This document shows positions 11,501 through 28,000 of a DNA stretch of 64,000 nucleotides, one piece after another (position 1 is the first letter of the stretch; the number at the start of each line of letters is the position of its first letter). The stretch is taken from NCBI GenBank assembly GCA_019843655.1, contig JACDQD010000102.1, positions 9,557,501-9,621,500 on the forward strand. The letters are read 5' to 3'. A model generated the notes under the pieces. That model ran no database searches and was not told where the DNA came from. It worked only from the letters and a program-made list of their open reading frames with translations. This DNA is from Lethocerus indicus (taxonomy: Eukaryota; Arthropoda; Insecta; Hemiptera; Belostomatidae). Made by a program: the position numbers and the translations under genes.

Positions 11501-14500
11501 TTTCGTTAATTATTTATGGTCTGGATGATAATTTAATTCTGTTTGCAGACGCTGTGAAAGAGGGAGACAGTTGCCAGGCCGACATACAATGCACTGCTAG
11601 TTTAGGCTCCAGGGCGGATTGCATAAAAAATATCACTACCGAAAGAGGAGTTTGCCAATGTCGAAAGGGCTCGCACTTCAAAGACGGATACTGCCATGAA
11701 ACATCATGTCAGTTCCTTGAATATTCATGAGTCACTGCTACAGAAGAGTAGATCTTAGATTTAGCTATATGTTAAAGTCGGCTAAATATTGACTAAGGAG
11801 AGTCAGTGTTTAAACTATTTGCATCATTTAAACTCCCATTAATGCTCCCATTTAGTAAAGACGCACGGTGGCTCCAGAATTAGGTCGACCTGCTTAAACC
11901 TCACACGCACCCACAGTTAAGGACAAAGTTAGTACCTCATTGGGCTCGGTCGGTATTATTATTTTTCTTATTTGATACTGTTTGGCATGTCTGCCAAAGT
12001 TTCTGCTCTCAAACTGCCTAGTCACTGGTTCATTAACCTTTCATTTTGAATCGATTCCTTCCTCCTCATAGTGGGCCCATTCCGCGACGACCACCGACGG
12101 TGGAACCTCGCAGAGGAAAAAATCCCCATCCAACCGTCCGGAGAAAGTGGATCGCTAGGAAAAAACCCTTTCTGTCAATGGTCTGAGTGCTTCAAAGTGC
12201 TTCTCTAATAACATCTCGGGCTCAGAAACGCCCATTGCTGTCACGAGGCCACATCTGGCTTCATCATAGAGCGGGAAGTCTCTTATCCCATTCTTCCTCC
12301 TCCCCTCAAGCGCATTCCTACAAACGCCTGTGCAGATGAGCGAACCGTAACCTGTTACCAGGAACAAGAAGCTCATGCTCCACTCTGGTGGTTTGACAGC
12401 TAGAAATTATTTCCCTATTATCTTTACAATTATAAGCTTTTTCAGATATCGGAGAACGCTGCCACGCGGACATAAACTGTAAAATCGATTCGCCAGGTCT
12501 AAGGGCATACTGTAGAGGCGGCAAGTGCGTGTGCCCCCTCACGTACAAGCCCAACAAACATTACAGGGACTGCATCCCAGCTGCAGGTAGACATTATGAA
12601 AATTGGATATAATATTTCCAATGTATCTTTAGACAAATGTTTGGGAGTACATTGATATGTCTTGTTCTGTTCAGGTCTGTTTGAGGAATGCAAAGAAAAC
12701 GACAATTGCGTCGTGGATAATTCAATGTGTTATAAATCCTGCCAATGCAAAACGGGCTACGTTCGGATAAAAGAGAATGGATATGATCGTTGTATCCCCG
12801 GTAAATATTCAGTCTCAAATCGACATTACCCGACATTTAAGTGTATTAAGTGGTTATTAAAATTCTTAGACATCTAAAATCGAAACGTCGATTTCATATT
12901 GAAAAATGTATACATGGAATCTGTCTGATTTCAACATGTAAAATTTAATTCAGAACATGAATTTGAATGCATCTGTTGGCGTTTTAGAAAATAGAGTAGT
13001 TTACCTACTCCCGACTTGCACATTTCGGTTCCTGCTGAAGCACTGTTTAGACTATTTCAGCATTATTTATGTATTCGATATAGTACAGAACATTTTTCTC
13101 TCGCCCAGTCGCTTCCTTCATTATTACTGCGATGTATTTTTGTCCTGATCTATTTCAACGAGGCAGTTACTTTACAGCCACTGATGCATGCAATTAATAG
13201 ACGCCCCAAAGGTTCCTGGTTAGTTTCCGTTCTAGATTCGCGTATCGTTCCAATCCAGTTAGTAATCAGTGTTCTTTTGAGATTCTCTACAAAGATATTA
13301 TATAGAGATATTTTCGACGCAAAGAATTTGATAAATTATGTGTCAGGAAATAAATGTAATTTTTTTGGCAGCGGTCGCCAATTTGGAAACGAATTGCGAT
13401 TACACTGAACAGTGCACGGAGTTTCTTGGGAAGAGCACTTGTGACCCGCTGCTAATGAAGTGTATCTGTTCGAAGGGTGCCCACGAGGAACAAGGAATGT
13501 GCTATAATACTGCAAGTAGGTTTTACCAATACTTTTTCTTTTACGTCATCCATCATCTTTCTATTCTGTATTTAAATATCCGTAATTGTATGTAAATATC
13601 CCTACGGTGATTACTCGATCACGTAAGCATTTGTGTTAAGTTGTTAAAGCTGCCGAAATATATCATGAAAACATTATTTACAAACACATAAAACATTCAC
13701 CTGTTCACGAATATAAACATTAAAATGAAATATCGAATTTATATGATACATACATAAGTATTTTTTGAAAACGAAAATGTATTTTTTTTTATGTGAATAA
13801 AATGAACATTTTTATTTATTAATTAAACAATTAAAGCAATAATCAGTATGGTCTAAATACTGATAAAATTAAACTTATGTTTGAATTTCTCAAACCGGAA
13901 ATGCATAAATTATGAATAATTAGTTCTGTCAGTTGTAAAACCAAATGTTGCACCATTTATACAAATGCTATTGACAGCACTAATGACTTATTTCAGAACT
14001 GAAGGAGATTTGCACGTCTGATTATGAATGTATAGTCACAAAATTCAACCGAACGCTACCATTTTGTTTTCGATACGGAAACATCGGAATCTGTTCCTGC
14101 CCAGAAAATTACATAGAAGACACTACCGCAAACCAATGCATCAAAGGTTACATTCAATTAACATACTTGTAATTATGTCGCTGTCGAGTATTGAAATCGG
14201 TAAAACATAAATAAACACACGCATACACACAATCACATTAAAAATATGAACCAATTCCAATATACGTAGGTTCTACAGCGGTTTCGAAGGCAAAAATCAT
14301 GTTAGCTTTAACTCATCAGTTAATTATTTCAGTTAACAGAAACAAATATGCAAACATCGGTAAGTGATATCATTTGTTGTGCAAGCAATTGAAGCACGTT
14401 TACATATTTATGAATGGATCCGATACAGTGGAATTAAATTAAACTCAAAGTTGGGGCGAATAGACATTCGATGTTTAATATCTAAAATTTCTCTACTTAC

Positions 14501-14786
14501 TCACAAAACAAATCCTAAAACATGGATTATTATACATACACACGAACGTCATACAAACAAACGCGCGCTCGCGAAAGTTAAATAACATTAAATTTATTGT
14601 TAACTCTTGTGCATGTTTTATTCAATGTTTTTATGTTTACTTTTTACAGTTGGAGTGACAAAAGGAACGGCAGCGTCTTTTTCCAGTCTACCAATTTTAA
14701 TATTATTTAATTTACTACTGACAAAACAGCTAATACTTAGAGAGCATGTACCAATTTGTCTGAATGCTGTATACATTACAAGTTGA
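8542..14786 (+). CDS. Secreted cysteine-rich EB/EGF-like module protein with hydrophobic C-terminus (tandem copy 2)
   Basis: Core exons: 8542-8635, 10832-10975, 11549-11707, 12446-12586, 12675-12800, 13372-13515, 13997-14146, 14650-14786 (1095 nt, 364 aa). All junctions are phase 1. Exon 1 is a signal peptide (MILMYLIYMILFPLAILA). Exons 2-7 encode six cysteine modules of the same type as the upstream gene, each with a C-x-C pair (VCYC, VCQC, KCVC, SCQC, KCIC, ICSC). The last exon starts GVTKG, matching GVRG in the last exon of copy 1, and has a hydrophobic stretch (PILILFNLLL), but carries about 20 more residues after it, longer than a usual GPI signal. Two short exons (8744-8790 and 9775-9793) join in compatible phase between exons 1 and 2, and a 27-nt one (14333-14359) fits before the last exon, so the full protein may be about 386-395 aa. 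Tandem duplication with copy 1 is inferred from shared exon plan, phases and tail. Function unknown. Confidence 0.78.
8744..8790 (+). other. Probable small exon of EB gene 2
   Basis: A consensus acceptor (attatattcag) and a perfect donor (GTAAGT) bound 47 nt that read on from the phase-1 end of exon 1 as VNGWYNRLKQFNKALI and end in phase 0. The only phase-0 to phase-1 partner I found is 9775-9793. Together they add 66 nt (22 codons) and keep the frame into the first cysteine module. Confidence 0.45.
9775..9793 (+). other. Possible 19-nt micro-exon of EB gene 2
   Basis: It is bounded by gcag and GTAAGA, reads KINLSQ, enters in phase 0 and leaves in phase 1. This is exactly what is needed between 8744-8790 and the exon at 10832. 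The acceptor has a weak pyrimidine tract. Confidence 0.3.
14333..14359 (+). other. Possible 27-nt cassette exon of EB gene 2
   Basis: It has a good acceptor (aattatttcag) and a perfect donor (GTAAGT), is 27 nt long, and is phase 1 at both ends. It inserts VNRNKYANI between the last cysteine module and the C-terminal hydrophobic exon. Confidence 0.4.
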
Positions 14787-14801
14787 TAAACAATGAAGGA
14801 A

Positions 14802-14870
14802 TTATATTTACTTGTTTTTTGTTTTAATTTCTTATTTCAGCAGAACATAAGATTCTAACTACTTCAGTTA
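14802..14870 (+). repeat. 69-bp direct repeat, left copy
   Basis: Nearly identical to 15020-15088 (few mismatches). The pair flanks a 149-bp hammerhead-like element immediately 3' of EB gene 2. Confidence 0.85.
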
Positions 14871-15019
14871 GCGTCGATTTCTTGTGTGTCTGTCTCCTCT
14901 CGCTCGTTTGGTCTTTTGCTAGACCGGTTTCGGCTGTTCGCCATCTTCAGTAGCGGTGTTAGTCACTGTTGGCACTTTGGATCTTTTTCACTGTTGTCAC
15001 TTGTACTGGGCTAGTTGTG
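14871..15019 (-). mobile_element. Short dispersed repeat with hammerhead-like core (copy A)
   Basis: This 149-bp segment sits between two 69-bp direct repeats. It shares its order of blocks with 52985-53150 and 62200-62345: ctcctctcgc, tttggtcttttgct, agaccggtttcgg, gccatcttcagtag, then gtcacttgtact. On the minus strand 14918-14954 reads GCTA, CTGAAGA, T, GGC-GAACA-GCC, GAAACCGGTC, TAGC. This gives stem I GCUA/UAGC, stem II GGC/GCC and a palindromic ACCGGU. I infer a small non-autonomous retroelement or MITE; no coding capacity. Confidence 0.7.
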
Positions 15020-15088
15020 TTATATTTATTGGTTTTTTGTTTTAATTTCGTATTCTAGCAGAACATAAGATTCTAACTACTTCAGTTA
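15020..15088 (+). repeat. 69-bp direct repeat, right copy
   Basis: Matches 14802-14870 from ttatattta to acttcagtta with a few substitutions. See the copy A element for context. Confidence 0.85.
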
Positions 15089-16698
15089 CATTTGGGTGGG
15101 TTATATCAATAATATATGATTAGCTTGCGAAAATCATTTGTCAATAATACTGACTTGTCCTATTACATTTCATAATGTATTCATCAAATAATTTGTTTTC
15201 ACAATTGAGAATATTTTCTCAGGATATTACACCTTAGATCCTCTAATTTCAGGTTATATGTCGCTCTTACATAAAAGTTAATCATAAAATGATAAAAAGG
15301 CATATTATTATTATAAATCTATAACTGACCTAAAAAGCGGATATTTAAAAATAAAAATTTGAAAATTCGCTAACGTTAACCTTCTATTATCCCCCCTTTT
15401 TTGGTGTCATCTTTTCGTTAACTAGTTAAATTAAAGAAGACCTATTAAAAAGATCCCGCTTGAAAACAAAATGAATTTTCTGAGCTTTGTAGCTGTAAGA
15501 GAAAAAAATCAAAACATATATTTTACAAGCACTAACGGTGTAAAAGGTATTAATCTGAGGCATTATTTGTGCATTAGATCAAAGAGCATAATTGGAATCG
15601 TAAATTAATGATGAAAATAAAAAAAATAGAATGAGTGCGTTTAAGCTGTGAGAGTTAAATGAGATTGAACGCGTTCAGCATGATACCTACCAGAATTTGA
15701 AATTTAGTTTAAATTATGTATTATCATTTTTCTCTTTTCTATATAAAAAAATATTAATATTGAGTGTACGTAATCAATTTCTCGCATATCGGCAATTAGC
15801 ACAATTGCGCGAAAAAGAAATACTGACAAAAAATATAAATTGAAATTATTATTTAAATTTTTTATAAGCATAATTACTATTACACAAAACGTGCACAGTT
15901 TAATTAAAAGTGTGCGCTCTAGGTGATATTTACATATCATTTTAACAGTCCAATGTAGACATACTAAATATAGTAGCAATTTCGAAGCAGCAACCTCAGA
16001 TGGTTTTATGATTAGGACCTTCTGGATTTTGAATTATTATTCTGTACTGTGTTTTCAATATTATTGATGCAATTAAACAGAACAAATATTAACCAATTAA
16101 AAATTTGATGTTAAATTTTCTAGGAATTACTGTTCTATAAGTATGACGAATGAAAATAAATATAGATATACCTATAAATGTTGAAATATACGCGCATAGC
16201 GGCGTCAAGCACATTTGCGCGGTAAGCAAATAAGGATAAAAAAAAGGTTGAAATATTGAAAACATATTACACAGTAAATTATAACATATTATAACTCGTA
16301 TATCGTTGTTAAATTTTTAGACATTTGTTGAGCATATTAATATTAATTTACTGTTAAATATACGATGTAACGTTAAGCGTAGGGATCATTCCATTTCTTA
16401 GAACTATGAGTAATCTTGAATATTCAAAGTTCCAACATATTTTTAGCGATTTTTTAATGATTGGAAATATATTTGTGTTAATGTAGCACCAATTAAAAAT
16501 AATTACTGATTTTATACTTTCAAAACCAACTTTAACAGTGTTGTGGCAACATTGGTTACCTGAAAGGGAAGCCAATCGATGGTCCCGGCAGGTTTCATTT
16601 GTTATGATTGTAGTTTAATTTTGAGAAGTTAACGTTTTTTAGTATTGTGTAATTCAGAGGTGCTAAGAGATATTTTTGTGACTTTCAATTGGCGGAAT
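15089..16698. other. AT-rich spacer upstream of ILF2
   Basis: There is no supported gene in about 1.6 kb of AT-rich DNA. The last 100-150 bp before 16699 must contain the ILF2 promoter and 5' UTR; I see no TATA box at a convincing distance. Confidence 0.5.
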
Positions 16699-20937
<4,239 letters not shown>

Positions 20938-22916
20938 TTTTAAATATTGTTTTAACGGTCTATTCAATATTCATTAGGCCACTGTTTGGAAGTAATTGAC
21001 TAAAAGTTTTTCAACTTTTTAAGTTCACTCATGGATTAATCTACCCAGATAATGTACCTATAAAAACTCTTACTCATTTTGGATGAACTCTTCACTATAA
21101 CTCTACAAATTTATAATATAATGTGAACAATATGGATCATTGTTTCTATTGATTTATTACATTGTACAAGTTTGATATTATAGTACAATTTGTTATCCTA
21201 TTGCCTCATTTTAAATTTATGCAATGACTCTGGAGTTTGATTTTACACAACCTTTTTAATTTTATAAATTAAAATAGAGACCATGTTCATTAGTGGATGT
21301 GCTAAAGGCACCATCTATTCCATTTTGTTCCATCTATTCTAATTTCATTATTTATTCAGGAATTTTTGTCATTCAAATGAACAAGGGGTGATGTGGATGA
21401 AGTAAATAGCTTAAAATAACATTCAGTTGTGTTTGTTAGTGCATGGGTGTGTGTGTGTGTGTTCAGTTATGAATATAATAAATAAAATCAGTAAATACCT
21501 GTTCATAGATTGTCTTTATACACTAATTTGAATTGAATGTGATTTGTAAGTTATGTATATTATGTAAGATACACTTATGCCGTAAAGAAAAATTGCAAAT
21601 TTGTCCCATACAAAAGTGGTCCCCAATTGAGGTATAATTGCCTAATAAGGAAAGTAAAAAATCAAAAATAAATGAAATAAAAAAAGTACACAGATTTGTC
21701 CCATACTCTTTCAAAAGTTGTCCTCACATGAGATACAGTGGCCCCTTAAAGGTAAATTGAAAAAATTATTGAGCTTTTTTCATCAAAAATTGGGGTCTAA
21801 TAGGCGGTTTTTCATTGCAGAATTGGGGTTATAAAAGGTTTTTACCTCATTATCATGGCTAGAGGATTTTTCACAAATATCACCAGAAATAACACTCGTG
21901 TTTATTAAAAATCAACAACATAATAAACTAAATACATAAAAACATAAATAACATAATAAAATTCATTGAATTTTTCAAGTAAACTATACCTTCAAGAATA
22001 GTTTATACCACTTTCACATATTAATCACATCACTTTCTACCTAATATTTTGATTTTATCATTTCCAACCAATGAATGAAATTGAATCTGTTTTTGGATAC
22101 TATTGTAAACTTTTACACCATGGATTTTTAGCAAAAAGTAAAAGTTCCGGTAAGCATTGTTCTGTGCGCAATTTAGGTTAATACAGCAGCAGTACATGGT
22201 GATGTTCAGAAGTCTCATTTCAAAACCAGCAAAAGATAAATTTTCACCTCTCTCGTAGGCACACGGACTGAAATAATATTATACTCATGAAATATGCTGT
22301 TCAAATTTTGAACAAATTCAAATATAGTGTGGCAAGGGAGACACAAATGATGTAAAAGGTCAGGTGTATTGGGTTTATTAATGCCTATAATTAGTCAACA
22401 CCGTATTATAACAATCTATTTTTGTAGTACTAATTCATATATTAAGTTTGACCTAGTATACATTCAATATGCAAATGTTTTATAGCATACCTGAAAATTT
22501 CCATGAAGAAATAACAGTTTTAAATTATAATGGTATTTAAAAGTATGGATTAAAATACTTCTTATCTAATTTGCTAGCCTATTTCAATTTTTACTACATA
22601 TTTTATTGATGTTATTATAAAGAACTAGTGATTACATCTGATTCATGTTATCAACTTCTATCATCTAAATATCTTAAGTGAAATTTGAATCAGGCTAGAT
22701 GAAATTTGTCAACAGATTACTAAATGGAAAGGATATTAAATATTTACATGAAATATTTTCTTTAATCTTAAACTTGACCTTTTTATAATATTTGAATGTT
22801 GTAAAGATTTTTCTTTCAATTACTTTCCATGATAACCTAATAACACGGGAAGAGAGATCACTTTTGGTTTTTGTTGAATAATAATAAATAATTTCTTTTT
22901 TAATTTGGGTTGTTCA
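20938..22916. other. Convergent spacer between ILF2 and SGCB
   Basis: An AT-rich spacer between the 3' ends of two converging genes; it must hold both 3' UTRs. AATAAA at 21481 is a candidate signal for ILF2, preceded by a short GT run (about 21449-21462). No other gene is supported. Confidence 0.5.
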
Positions 22917-24249
22917 TTAAATACAAGGGCTATTTCTATGTGTTTGGTCAATGTTGTGACAGGCAATCTGGGATGTATAGTGGGCTGACACTGGCACCCT
23001 GAATAATTTTCCTTGAGGCATGCATACACATACTTTGTACTGAGCAAACACTGGAAGTCCAGGATCTATTCCTCCAACCCTTCTCCTTCCTACTATGGGT
23101 ATGCTGTCAACATCAAGTGATACTCCTCGCTTACCGCCTATAGTTATAGTCCCATTGGTACTGCTTAAAGTAACTGCCTGATCTGCGCTCCAAATCATTT
23201 CCGTGCCTTCAAATTTAGTCCCTTCGCTACCCCTCAGTTTTGTAAAGGAGTCAGACATAAGGACTAACTTGTCATCAATATTACCAGTGAGCCTGCCCGT
23301 TCTTACAGCAGAGGCATCCAGTTTGTGTATCCCTTCAGGAGGTATTCTGTACTCAGGATTTTCTGTAGAAAACACAATTTTTCCATCATTAGAGACCACT
23401 TGGAACGTTTCCACTCCTCTGATCCAGCTTCCATTATTGGCAAGGGACAACCTACTCCTTATTTTCCCTTCTGAGTCCTGTACTGCAAATGCCAGAGACC
23501 CACCATCGCCAACTACTTTCATTGGTTCTTCCAAGAATCCTTCCAACCTCCCATCAGGCTTATAAACCCTACCTAAGTCTGATGAACTGCCTGTAAATTT
23601 GACAGTACTTTGCTCTCTGATGAGTTCGATTGAACTTAGCCCACTGCCTCCCAGCTGAAGGACCCTGAATATGACAAGAGTGAGAATCATGTTGGCCCAT
23701 GCCAGCAGACAGACCAATCCAACTAGACTCCAAAAGGCGTACGTTTTCTTTCCTCGTAATCCATTTCTTGGCCCTGAGCCTTCATCCACTGGAATGTAGC
23801 CTGTTCTGGACAAAAATAAATTAATTTATATTTTAGTTATAAAAGTTATTTATTTATTATAGTAAAGATATATTTTAGTCTGTCTTGTTATTTCAAGAAT
23901 ATTGTGGGCGTTCTAATGGTAGATAATTAGTAATTTTTTATATAATACAAATAAAAATTAAGCAAATTGAAATATGTGAGATTCACCAAAAATTGAACTT
24001 TTCAATCGAATTAATCAACTTTTATAAATATTAAATATATACTTTGCAAACTCGTAGGATTCCAAATTTGTTAAACATAAAAATATCAACAGACCAAAAT
24101 AAATGACAATAAGCAACTCACCGGTTGTTATTATTGTGCCGTTTGTTGACATTCTTTTTTAACTGAGATTTATCTCTGGTAGACAGAGCGGCTATGGCAG
24201 TATTGTACTCAGAACGGGTTTCTCCAACGGCGGTAGTGTAAGCAGCCAT
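22917..24249 (-). CDS. SGCB: Beta-sarcoglycan
   Basis: Two exons: 24122-24249 (N-terminal 42 codons plus two bases) and 22917-23805 (1017 nt, 338 aa; vertebrate SGCB is about 318). It is a type II membrane protein. Residues 1-67 are cytosolic and include GYIPVDE and GLRGKK, which match GYIPIDE and GLRGRK of vertebrate SGCB. A transmembrane helix spans about 68-89 (starting WSLVGLVCLLAW). The long extracellular region is of the beta-rich sarcoglycan type with N-glycosylation sequons (NGS, NGT). The C-terminal cysteine cluster (YKVCVCMPQGKLF, then IACHN and SPC) corresponds to the conserved disulphide-forming end of the family. Sarcoglycans form a complex in muscle membranes, associated with dystrophin. 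The start ATG is at 24249. The gene is divergent from the PSMA2 gene (809 bp between start codons). Confidence 0.96.
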
Positions 24250-24463
24250 TTTCCGGCTATTTTAAGAACTCGTTTTACACATGTTTCGAATTATCAGACA
24301 AAAGTAGGCCTCGTGAGAAATAAAAACGGTCTTGAAAGGATTCTGCCATTTCTGTTATCGACCAGAACTCGGCTCGAGCTCGAAAGAGGAAACATTTTTA
24401 TTTAGCTTCCCAGGATCGAAAGGCGCCGGCGCCTCCGTTCCCTATGCGCTGTAACCAATTACC

Positions 24464-24521
<58 letters not shown>

Positions 24522-25057
24522 CTTCAATAAATATAAATTGGTTAACGTTTCGTTGATTAATGCAACAACGCGAATGCACTGCGCGTTGGTTAATGTTCTG
24601 TTGCGTTTATTCAAAGGCATATTTTTAGATTTGACTATAATTTCACATTTATTTTGAGACAATTGGGTTATGGATTAAGAGAATATCAATTTACGAGTAC
24701 AAGTGGAGTACAATTAGTAATAGTACTATTAGTATTAGTGCTTTATTACAGTATAATAACTACTCTGCAACATGGAATTTCCGAATGATGGATGTTCTGA
24801 ATGCTCACAGCACTCCCCACTTACATTCCGGGGCTTATTAATTACGTGTTAAGTTAAAACTCCCAATACATTTTTTAAGCTTCTGTATTGCAATTGATAC
24901 AATATTATTATTATTACTAACGATAAAAGATATAACGATAACGATTTACATTTTAAATATTATGAAATATACTTTTTGAGAAAATTAGTTTTTTACCTGT
25001 GGCATCACTGCATAGACTTTTGTGAACATTTGACTGTCGTTATTTCGCCTTGTAATA
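24250..25057. promoter_or_regulatory. Shared divergent promoter interval of SGCB and PSMA2
   Basis: There are 808 bp between two divergent start codons. It must carry the 5' UTRs and promoters of both genes. An AT microsatellite (24466-24519) lies near the SGCB side, next to a GC-rich patch (24360-24445). No TATA box is assigned. The regulatory role is inferred from position only. Confidence 0.55.
24466..24519. repeat. AT microsatellite
   Basis: A pure (AT)n tract of about 54 bp between SGCB and PSMA2. Confidence 0.95.
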
Positions 25058-28000
25058 ATGGGTTCGGAGAGATATAGTTTTTCTCTAACAACATTCAGGT
25101 GAATATTCATTTCTTTTACGTTTCAGTAACCGTAGTGTACATATATAAGATGTTATATGTTTATTGGAGATTTTGTTTAAATCCTTCAAATTATGTCGGC
25201 TTTGGTATCATAACCTAGTGGGTTAGGTTTGCAAGTATCTTAAATTGAGTGAATTAAAAGTTCAAAATCACAGTCACAAGTTTGAAATGTTATGCCTATT
25301 TCTGCAAGAAAACGGTACTGCAACTCTGGTAGGGCACAAATGTTAAGGAAATTAGGTTAACATTATTGGTTTTTATATTTTGCTCTGTCATGTTTCAGTC
25401 CCTCCGGGAAACTGGTACAAATTGAGTATGCATTAGCTGCTGTTGCTGCTGGAGCTCCTTCAATTGGAATTAAAGGTAATTGGAGTTTATGGCTTGTTAT
25501 TACAAATCATAAATATATATATAAACTCTCAACTTCATTGACATCAATAGCTATCATTCATTGGAAAACATTCCTGATCTATATGGAAAGAATAGTCTTA
25601 CTTCTGCATAATCAAATGGAAAAATAATTTCCTACAAGTAATGATTGTGTTATTTTTTTTGTCATTATTTATATAACACAATGAGGTACAAGCCTTGTTG
25701 TATGATTGTGTGTTTGTGTGCTTTTATATGTTTAACTGTCTACAAAACTGTTATTTTTAGTGTACCCCTGAATTTGTTCAAACCAAAAGCACTTGGTTTT
25801 ATATTGTATTAAATGTGCTTCTATTTAATAATGCATATTTATAATTATGCTTGCATATTTATAATTATATGAGTATTTGGTAAATGATTTTTTGTCACTA
25901 ATCATGAGAATATATTTTTTCTTTTTAAAGCTGCAAATGGTGTTGTTTTGGCAACAGAGAACAAACACAAATCCATATTATATGAGGAACATGCCTTGCA
26001 TAAGGTGGAACCTATTACTGACCATATTGGAATGGTTTATAGTGGTGAGCAAAATTTATTTATAACAGATAAATAGAATTATCATTATTTAGTAGTTCAT
26101 GTTTGGTTACCCTAATTCTTTTGACTGTGAAGTAACCAAACAACTCAAAATAAAATGTGAACAAAGTTAGATCTGTTTTGCTTTGTTTTTTAAGGTATAG
26201 TTTTTGTTAATCACTTCATAAACTCTTTATTTGCATAACTCAAAATTTTAAATATAATATCATTTACTTCCAGTAGGATGGTGTAACTCTGTGGGAAGAG
26301 TCACTCCTGCTAACCGAGGTTCTTCCCATTGTATTATGTGATCCTTCTGGAAGTGATAGTTCAAGTTCTGGATGGCGGAAACCATCACTCATTTTAAATA
26401 TATTGTTCCTCTTAACCTCTTATTCAAGCTCATGAGCCCATAAATATTTTAATGAAAAATAAAATGCAGGTGATAATTATTGTTAGAGCCACAACAGAAT
26501 GATTATTTGGTGTGGTTATTAGTTTTATTTTAATGAATATTAAGAGGCCAATTGTATTGATTATCAGAATCATCAAAAGTTGTTTGTTTTGCGTAATCAT
26601 TTCTTTATTCCAACTATGCCAGTGGCCTGGGTTCTCCAGTAGACCATTTCGATGACAGAATTTTGTGTATATTAAGAATTTCAAGTGTTCATGTCCAAGG
26701 AAACATTTGATAACCAAATAAAATACACAGAACATTTGTTTACATATACATATGTTGTATTTAGTTTTACTTGTAAAAGTTCTGTATATTTATAATATAA
26801 CTGTGTATATTGTATAAATAATTGATATATACTGTATGCATATACATATATTAACTATCTTTTTATACAAGTTTGAAGTGTCTGAGTACATCATGGCATG
26901 TATCCATGTTCATATGAACACTACATATTTGAGCATATAAATTCTAGAATCATATTTAAAATTTTAAAAAGAACGTTTGTACAACTATGTGTTATTTCTT
27001 CTATAATTTTAAAACTAGGAATGGGTCCTGATTACCGACAGTTAGTGAAAAGGGCAAGAAAAATGGCACAGCAGTATTACTTGGTTTATGGTGAAAAAAT
27101 TCGCACAACTCAGTTAGTGCAGAGAGTGGCTATGGTGATGCAAGAATACACACAGTCTGGGTATGAATATTTTTGTGGCTTATCTGTGCAATTAAAATTA
27201 ATTTTGAGCTACCAGTTATTATCTGAGCATATTTATATTAAGCTTTAAATAATATTACCATTTGCGTACTTATCTACATGTAAAATATTAATTTGTGTGA
27301 TCTATTACAACATTATTTCTTTATCAAAATAGAGGAGTAAGGCCGTTTGGTGTATCTCTTTTGATTTGTGGATGGGATGAAGGTAAACCAGCTCTTTATC
27401 AGTGTGATCCTAGTGGAGCCTATTTTGCTTGGAAAGCAACCGCCATGGGCAAAAATTTTGTCAATGGGAAAACATTTCTTGAAAAAAGGTATTTTTATAC
27501 TGATGCTTTATGTCGTAAAATGTTAAAGTGATCATATTAGCTGTGTCTGAGTACTTTTCTGTACTGAGGCTTAACTGATAATATTAAGATATGTCATGCA
27601 GAAATTGTTGCAGTTTACTCTTCATATGTTAACCTGTAGAGGCTTCAGAGGAGGGTCCTTGTGACTCATTCTAATTTTGCAGAAATAACATTAGTATGTG
27701 GGATTGTGGTGGATAAAGCTGATATGTTGAATCATTCAGACTAGTAGGGACAGGACATTGATTAATCAACATAATCAGTCTATAATTTGGCTCTTTAGGC
27801 TGAACTTGGCTAAGAATTAGACTAAGCTAGGTTATATCAATAATTTATTCTCCCGTAGTTCTTTAATATCTAGTATAAAAATTATAGTGTATAGATAAAA
27901 CAAATTTTTATGTATTGTATATAAAAAATAAGTATTGTTATAAAAATTATAGCAAAAATGATTGTAATATTTCATTTCTCATATTTTTTGGATGAATCTT

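Noticed and set aside
23203..23565. 120-codon plus-strand frame
   Set aside because: Antisense of beta-sarcoglycan exon 2.
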